From contig JANUWF010001101.1 in the NCBI GenBank assembly GCA_026120185.1, positions 4,216,001 to 4,280,000 of the forward strand: a DNA stretch of 64,000 nucleotides. The letters run 5' to 3'. The position numbers were made by a program, and so were the translations under genes. This DNA comes from Voacanga thouarsii. Lineage: Eukaryota; Streptophyta; Magnoliopsida; Gentianales; Apocynaceae. The notes beneath the pieces were generated by a model. It saw nothing but the letters and a program-made list of their open reading frames with translations, did not search any database and was not told where the DNA came from. Of the stretch, positions 58,151 through 64,000 are shown in pieces; position 1 is the stretch's first letter, and each line of letters opens with the position of its first letter.

Positions 58151-58461
58151 AACTCATTGGCTAAAGGTAAGCCATTTTTTATTTGGAATTCATAACACAA
58201 TAACCTTACCATGATGAGATTTTCATTCTCATCATCAGGTTAAGAATAATAGTTTATGTGTCAAGTATCCTATGGTCCACACCTTATTGTGAAAAACCTT
58301 TATTCATATGAACCATTTACTTAAATATAATGGGTTTTTTCCAATAAAATCGTGCGCAAATATAAAGAAAATTTCACAAACAGATTCTATGAAAAATACT
58401 TTTATTAATATAAGTGAAAAATACATCAGAAACCTAGTCTAAGAAAGCATACATTCTAACA
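58151..58461 (-). repeat. Element F 3' LTR, right part (LTR start)
   Basis: Minus-strand reading starts TGTTAGAATGTATGCTTTC at 58461, right after the purine-rich GAGTGCAAGTGTAAGAT. It is cut at 58151 by copia E and continues at 39733. Confidence 0.8.
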
Positions 58462-58479
58462 ATCTTACACTTGCACTCT

Positions 58480-58950
58480 AAGACTAAGTAAGTCCATAGG
58501 TGCCCACCTCTATGGTGTCTAAGTGTCTTCTAAAAATTCTCCCCGCCAGAGGCTTGGTGAAAGGATCTACTAGATTATTTTCTGAGGCAATCTGTTCTAC
58601 CACACTTCCCGTCTTTGAATGAAATCCCGAATTAAGTAGTACTTCCTCTCTATGTGCTTCCCCTTTTGGTAGTTCTTTGGTTCTTTAGATTGTGAGATTG
58701 CACTAATGTTGTCGTAATACATCACAACCGGTTTGTCTATGTGTGGCACGACTCCAAGTTCCAAAAGGAACTTTTAGAGCCAAATTGCTTCTTTAGATGC
58801 CTCCGAAGCTGCCACATACTCTGCTTTCATGGTTGAGTTAGTAATACAAGATTACTTGATGCTCCTCCATGAAATGGCTTCTCCAAACAAGATGCAGACA
58901 TATCCACTAGTGGATTTTCTTTCATCCTTATCCACCTGGAAGTCTGAGTC
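58480..58950 (-). pseudogene. Copia F RNase H
   Basis: Reads leftward from YTDSDFQVDKDERKSTSGY near 58945-58890 (first Asp), ILFGEAISWRS, then STMKAEYVAASEASKEAIWL near 58830-58780 (Glu), and a YYDN segment near 58720 (Asp). The full domain is present, unlike in copia E, but stops at about 58865 and 58780 interrupt it. The C-terminal DPFTKPLAGR segment near 58560 ends the polyprotein just before the polypurine region. Confidence 0.85.
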
Positions 58951-58956
58951 CGTGTA

Positions 58957-59900
58957 TCATATAGGAACCAAGTAATCAGCCCTGTAAACTAGCATATAAT
59001 CTCTCGTACCTTTAAGATACTTAAGAATATGCTTTACAACCTGCCAATAAACCTCCCCGAGGTTTAACTGATATTTATTGATTGCGCCTATGGCAAAGCA
59101 GATATCTGGCCTAGTATACAGTATGGCATACATGAGACTTCCCATAACCGAAGTATAGAGAATCCTACTCATTCTATTTTTTTCTTCTTGAGTCTTTGGA
59201 GAATCCTTTGAAGAAAAAGGCAACTCATGTCTGTAAGGGATCAATGTACCCTTGCATGAGTTCATGCTGTACTTGGCCAATATCTTGTCAATATATGTAG
59301 CTTGGGATAAACTTAACATTTTTTACTTTCTATTTCTAAGAAACTTTACTCTGAGAATGTAACTGGTTTCACCTAAGTTCTTCATACTAAATTGACTCGA
59401 TAGCCAAACCTTAGTAGATGACAGTGTCCTTACATTTCCAATGAGTAAAATGTTATCCACATATAGGACAAGAAAAATCACATTTATGCCTTCTATTTTC
59501 CTATACACACATGGTTTATCCTTGTTCTGAATGAAACTGTAAGACTTTATAATCTTATTGAAATGAATATTCCATACTCTAGATGCCTGCTTAAGTCCAT
59601 AAATGGATTTCTTAAGCTTACAAACCATATGTTCTTGGCCTTTAGCAATAAAGCCTTCTGGTTGGGACATATAGATGTCTTCACTAAGATGGCCATTTAA
59701 AAATTTCGTCTTAACATCCATTTGCCATATCTCGTAGTCATAATGACATGCGATGGCAAGGAGGATACGGATGGACTTTAAGCATGGCTACCAGTGAAAA
59801 AGTTTCCTCATAGTCGATCCATTTCTTTCTGAGTATACCATTTCACCACAAGCCTAGTTTTGAAAGTTTCACCTTCCCATCCGCTCCCCTCTTCCTTTTA
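58957..59900 (-). pseudogene. Copia F reverse transcriptase
   Basis: From about 59895 to 59720 the N-terminal part is frameshifted (YEETFS.VAMLK near 59820). Then 59721-59323 is open: MDVKTKFLNGHLSEDIYMSQ, CKLKKSIYGLKQASRVWN, and VLYVDNILLIGN near 59460, where the second catalytic Asp of YVDD is replaced by Asn. That change alone would abolish polymerase activity. After a frame break near 59320 the thumb region follows (59319-58957) with QATYIDKILAKYSM and GSLMYAILYTRPDICFAIG. Confidence 0.92.
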
Positions 59901-60300
59901 TAAACCAACTTATACCCAGTGGGTTTTATCCCTTCAGGTGAAACTATAAACTTCCAAACCTGATTGAAGTACATAGACTCAATCTCGACTTTCATTGTTT
60001 CATGACATAGGTCTGCATCGGCATTAGCAATAGCCTCCTCGTATCTAATGGGATCTTGTTCTTGATGGTCGGAGACTAGCTCAAAAGCTTTTCCAGTCTA
60101 TTTTTCTAGAACTCTAGATATCCCCTCACTACGACGAGGCTCCAATTGTATAGGCTCTTGAGGTTGTGCCTCTTCTTGTTCTATAATCGAGTTAGGAGAA
60201 GTTGATTCAGAAGATAACTTCTCTTTGAGTTCCACCTTTATTGAACCTTTACTGGATGTACTTTATTCATCCTCCAAGTATCTAGCATTAGTACTCACGA
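59901..60300 (-). other. Copia F linker between integrase and reverse transcriptase
   Basis: Carries the low-conservation linker, with Ser/Glu-rich fragments, and the pre-RT segment with IKPTGYKLVYKRK near 59930-59890. Stops interrupt it. Confidence 0.6.
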
Positions 60301-60985
60301 GTACTTTCTATTCCTTAGGATGACAAAAGTAACCACCTTTTGTACCTTTTAGATACCCTACAAAATAGTAAAATTCTGATCTTAGTTCTAACTTGTCTCC
60401 CTTGATCAGTACATAAGTTGGACAAATCCATATCTTGAGATAATTTAGACTTGCCTTACACCCAGACCACATCTCATAGGGAGTCCTAGGTACTAACTTA
60501 GAAGGCATCAAGTTCAAAATATTTGCCGCTATTTCTAGGCCATATCCCCAAAAAGATACTGGAAGAGTAGCATGGGACATCATGCTTCAGACCATTTCCA
60601 TCAATGTCTTGTTCCTTCTCTCAGCTATTCCATTCTATTAGGGTGTCCCCAGCATAGAGAGTTGGGATACTATCCCATGATGTACCACGTAGTCCTTGAA
60701 TTCACCAAGGTAGTATTCTCCACCACGATCCAATCGTAAGGTCTTGATTAGCTTGCCTGTTCGACGCTCTACCTCAGCTTTAAACTCTTTGAACTTGTAA
60801 AAAAAGTTAGACTTGCGTCTCATCAGATAAACATAACCATACCTTGTACAATCATCTGTGAAAGTGATGAAGTACTCAAACCCCCCTCTTGCTGGCGTAG
60901 ACAAAAGACCACACACATCAGTGTGAACAAGACTCAATACTTCTTTGGCTCTATCCGCCTTTTGGGTAAAGGATCTTTTGGTCAT
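60301..60985 (-). pseudogene. Copia F integrase
   Basis: Open frame 60985-60638: KEVLSLVHTDVCGLLS (catalytic Asp), GGFEYFITFTDDCTRYGY (second Asp block), LIKTLRLDRGGEYYL. After a stop near 60638, a GIAERRNKTLMEMV-like segment carries the Glu near 60620-60580. Open frame 60583-60308 continues with PVSFWGYGLEIAANILNL and FVGYLKGTKGGYF. All three acidic positions appear kept, so F's integrase is better preserved in catalytic residues than E's, although the frame is broken. Confidence 0.9.
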
Positions 60986-61015
60986 TTTTCCTATAGGACA
61001 GGATTCACACTGAGG

Positions 61016-61640
61016 TCAACATTCCAATCTTAATAAGCTTAAAGGCCCATCATGGATTAACCTCTGAATTCTGGTTGAGTTAATGTGACTCAGCCTTAGA
61101 TGCCAAAGATATGAGTTATTGACATTGGTCTTTCTCTTCCTATTTAAAGGTTCTGATTGAGCATTATTCAATTGATTGTTAATAGGATTAATAAAGAATA
61201 GATTTCTATACATGTACCCAGTACATATACCTTCTCTATTTCTACTGATAGTAATATCAGAATGGAAAGAAACATAATATCTTTGATTTATTAGTTTTGT
61301 AACAGAAACCAAATTCTATCAAAATTAGGAAGAAATAAAATATCCTTCAAAATAATTATTCTATTATAATAAAAAGTAAGTTCCAGTTCTCCCATAGCAA
61401 AGGCCCAAACTTATGCTCCATTTCTCACGCATAGTCCATGTTCACCCTTCTGGAGTCTTCTAACCTTCCTAAACCCCTGCAAGGAGTTACAGATATGATC
61501 AGTGGCTCCTGAATCAACAATCCAAGTGGAAGTTAATCCAACCATTGATATAGACTCTAAATACAAAATATTACCTGTGGGATTTTTTTTTTTTTTTTTG
61601 CCTGAAGATCTGAATACTTTTTTTTTCCAATGTCCCTTTT
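61016..61640 (-). pseudogene. Copia F protease and pre-integrase zinc region
   Basis: WIVDSGATDHICNS near 61535-61490 is the aspartic protease active site (DSG) and is intact. RKVRRLQKGEHGLCVRNGA follows to 61411. After a stop the frame 61312-61016 carries MVSVTKLINQRY and the zinc-binding YLWHLRLSHINSTRIQ near 61110-61065, with ESCP following. A long A run on the minus strand (61580-61596) has probably shifted the frame just upstream of the protease. Confidence 0.85.
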
Positions 61641-62402
61641 TTCCTACACTTGAAGCATTTTCCCTTAGGTTTATCTTTGGACTGGGACTTGGGCTGATGC
61701 ACTGCATTTCCCTTCTTCTTCTTGAACTTTCTGGGCTTGGCCCCAGTTCTCGAAAAAAGAAGCCATTATAGCTCTAACCTGTAGCTTCATAACCTTCTCT
61801 ACTACTTGGAGCTCCTTCATCAACTTAGTTAAACCCATATTTAACTTGTTTATATTGTAATTCAATTTGAACTGAGTGAATGAGCATGGAAAAGATTCGA
61901 GAATCATGTCCACTTGGCTCTCGGGGTCAATAATAGCCCCCAAGACTTCTGCTTTCTTGAAAGCAACAATTATCTTGAGCATGTACTTTTTAACTGATGC
62001 TCCCTCAGCCATCTTGGTATTTATAATTGTTCTAAGAGCCTCCTGTCTTACGAGCCAGCTCTTATCCACAAATATTGTGGCTAAACATATACTAATATCA
62101 TATGTAGTAGTCATGTACTCGTGTTTGGACTGTAGCACATTTGACATGGAGGCTAACATATAGCATCAAGCCATTTCTTCAACCTTCTTCAATGCCTTTT
62201 TAGCCTCACGCTTCTCAGCGGTGGAACCTTTCCTGATTATTGGGCAGGTCTCGTATAGGACATACTTATACTCTTCGACTATGAGTATTATGTCCAAATT
62301 CCTTTTCCAATCTACATAGTTTGGACCTGTTAACTTATTCTCACAGAGAATAATGGCCAAGGGATTGAAAGAATCTCCACCAACCATTTCTGAAATTTTC
62401 AA
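61641..62402 (-). pseudogene. Copia F gag
   Basis: Starts at 62402 with MKISEMVGGDSFNPLAIIL and the typical LTGPNYVDWKRNLDIILIVE, then a stop at 62166. The second stretch 62159-61671 has MLASMSNVLQSKHEYMTTT, IINTKMAEGASVKKYMLKI, DPESQVDMILESFPCSFTQF and KLNYNINKLNMGLTKLMKEL. The zinc knuckle region near 61660-61620 is degraded (a KCFKCRKKGHW-like piece). The start is chosen because this is the usual N-terminus for the copia gag family with NPLxxILxxNKLTGPNYVDW. Confidence 0.92.
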
Positions 62403-64000
62403 AAATAAAAGAAATTCTTAGTATTTGTAAAACAAAAATAATTTTGTACACTTTATCCTCATATTAAACTTGATAATAGCTAACACCATTACTATTATCT
62501 TTAACATGATTAATTTGATTCTTAAGAAAACTGGCATAGCTTCTTGGGAAGATTAATAGTTTCCTAAATTAAGTGTGTTAACCATCACAAATTAAATTTC
62601 CTTCTAGGTAATGTTCTAGAAGATAACTCTATCAGGGGAGTGGTCATTTCTTCTTATTTTCTATGGACATACCTCGCACTATAACCTCCAACGTAGGCCA
62701 GCCGATCATGGTATGTGTCTCGACTTATCAATTACATCCTTTTATTAGTTCTAGAACCTTATGGTATCTCCATCCTATACGAGTTCACTCTTAGGATAAC
62801 ACGAGGAGACCTACGATCTCTAATAAGGATCGTAATGGAAGCCGTGAGGTCATTGTAACCCCTCTCCTACTTAGTTTTTTAAATAAGGGTTTTCTTAAAA
62901 AAATATTATTTGAAAGATTCCAATTAAATTCTCCTTTAACTTAAAATAAAATGTCTAAATCCATAAAAAATTTCTATGTCAAAGTTTATATCCTTTGAGA
63001 AATCTTTCCTCATGGATTAATTTTATTTAAATAAAAAACTTAATAATTTCAAAACTTTTCCATTTAAAAATTTCCCAGAGATTTTGATCTGAAGGCTTTA
63101 TTTGACAAAAATAAAATTTCCTTTGCTATAATGAATTAAAATGGCTTTCCATTTTAACTTACAAAAATTTCTAAATCCATAATATTTTCTATGTCAAGGA
63201 TAAAAAACCTTTAAGAAAATAGTCAATGATTAATTTTTATTTAAATTAAAATAACCATTTAATTAAAGAAAAATATTTTTCCTTGTCAATTAAAATTTCC
63301 CAAAGACTTCAGTCTTTGAGAAAATATGCACATAGAACTTAAAATATTTAGTATGCTAGAAAACTGTAAACGTTTTCATACTTTTCTATTTTTAATCCTA
63401 AGTGCCCAAATAAAAGCATTAAACACATTACTTAAATTAATTAATTATCTTTTTTAATCCTATTATCCTTGACTATTATTTTTCATACAAAATATTCAAA
63501 GAATATTAACTATTGCAATAAAAATAATTTCGCCTAGTATGGGATAAAAAAAAATTCTCTAGTCTAGTGCACCTACCACACTGGATTATGGCCTATGGGA
63601 AAACTCATAGACCACGGTCTGCGGGTGGATGCCCGTGACCCGGGCGCCTGGTGTGGTAGCTTCTATGAGGTAATAGCTTTCGCGAGAAAGCTTCCTTACA
63701 CGCGCCCAAAGCCAAGGCCATGCTCGGGCCCGGCTACGGCTTCAAGCTACGGCTGGCTTGGGTTACCTCGGCTCCCCTCACACCAAAGGACTGGCTCGGC
63801 TCGGCTTCGACTCAGCTGCGGCTCAGTCCATCTTCTCCAAATTTCGTTGGTCTCCTCTACAATGCTTTGCAATCATCCAAGGCCATTTCTTGTTATGTTT
63901 TTTAACCAATAAACATAACAACCACTTATACCCTTTCAAATTAGGCTTACACAAAGCTAAACAAAACAGTAAAGAAAATTTTACAGAGGCTCCTATACCT
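62403..64000 (-). other. Copia F leader
   Basis: About 1.6 kb upstream of gag with no ORF of note. A/T-rich repeats of ATTAAAATTTCC type occur at 62880-63330. A GC-rich stretch (63590-63830, GGCTCGGCT words) follows; short plus-strand frames within it have no recognisable domain. Primer site and 5' LTR are not reached within the window. Confidence 0.65.

Larger units (their letters stand above)
37868..64000 (-). mobile_element. Element F: Ty1/copia retrotransposon, extends past the right edge
   Basis: Minus-strand copia with gag, protease, integrase, reverse transcriptase and RNase H in the copia order between 62402 and 58480, and a 3' LTR starting TGTTAGAATGTATGC at 58461. That LTR is split by copia E (39734-58150) and continues at 39733 leftward. 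Its far end is probably the TGTTGG at 37867-37872 within the CACTA-like repeats, but this is inferred. The 5' LTR and primer site lie beyond 64000. Several catalytic residues are lost, and stops break all the coding domains. Confidence 0.8.

Noticed and set aside
63595..63912. 105-codon frame in GC-rich sequence at the right edge
   Set aside because: Opposite to copia F's orientation, in its leader, without recognisable domain; GC-rich DNA has few stops by chance.

Overview
The window is plant nuclear DNA, most likely from an A/T-rich eudicot genome. The evidence is the set of plant retrotransposon families present (Ty3/gypsy Athila-like, Ty1/copia, L1-type LINE with RNase H), primer-binding sites matching plant tRNA-Asp and initiator tRNA-Met, a CACTA-like end and a plant mobile domain relic. 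I see no intact host gene, rRNA, tRNA or CRISPR array. Almost every base can be assigned to nested transposable elements, as expected of repeat-rich heterochromatin. All recognisable element genes are broken by stops, frameshifts or deletions.

Left part (1-37150). An LTR fragment (1-1276) is followed by a decayed plant mobile domain (PMD) gene (1277-2470, minus strand). Then comes the 3' LTR of a minus-strand Ty3/gypsy-like element, called G here (2504-2951 and 34258-35569). G is split by element CD (2952-34252, minus strand, 5-bp target duplication ATTCC), an Athila-like Ty3/gypsy relic that keeps gag and a 'putative plant transposon protein' ORF but no pol. CD's own 3' LTR is split by element A (3446-20420, plus strand, duplication ATTTA), a non-autonomous LTR element. 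A's 5' LTR is split by a full-length but dead L1-type LINE (4113-14283, duplication ATTTTGARTTA). The LINE is in turn split by a 4.3-kb solo LTR (6386-10679, duplication TCAAT). CD also holds a copia solo LTR (22964-24719) and a second giant solo LTR (26538-30908).

Right part (35570-64000). G's internal region runs to about 37150 and meets a CACTA-like terminal region (about 37150-37870). Next is the 3' LTR of copia element F (minus strand), which extends beyond the right edge. F's 3' LTR is split by copia element E (39734-58150, minus strand), which keeps both LTRs and an initiator tRNA-Met binding site. E is interrupted by a third giant solo LTR (42700-46057, duplication ATCCA) in its reverse transcriptase and by element B (about 49770-56011, minus strand), a relative of A, in its leader.

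The points most worth a second look are: a hairpin plus polypurine module present both at the 3' LTR boundary and again inside the A/B/CD/G elements; a conserved pair of unassigned small ORFs in A and B; a long open frame antisense to the copia E-family LTR kept in three LTR copies; a 178-bp tandem duplication in the F LTR; a dense CATGCA cluster in the G LTR; and three giant solo LTRs of one family. Element names A, B, CD, E, F and G are mine and are used only within this report.
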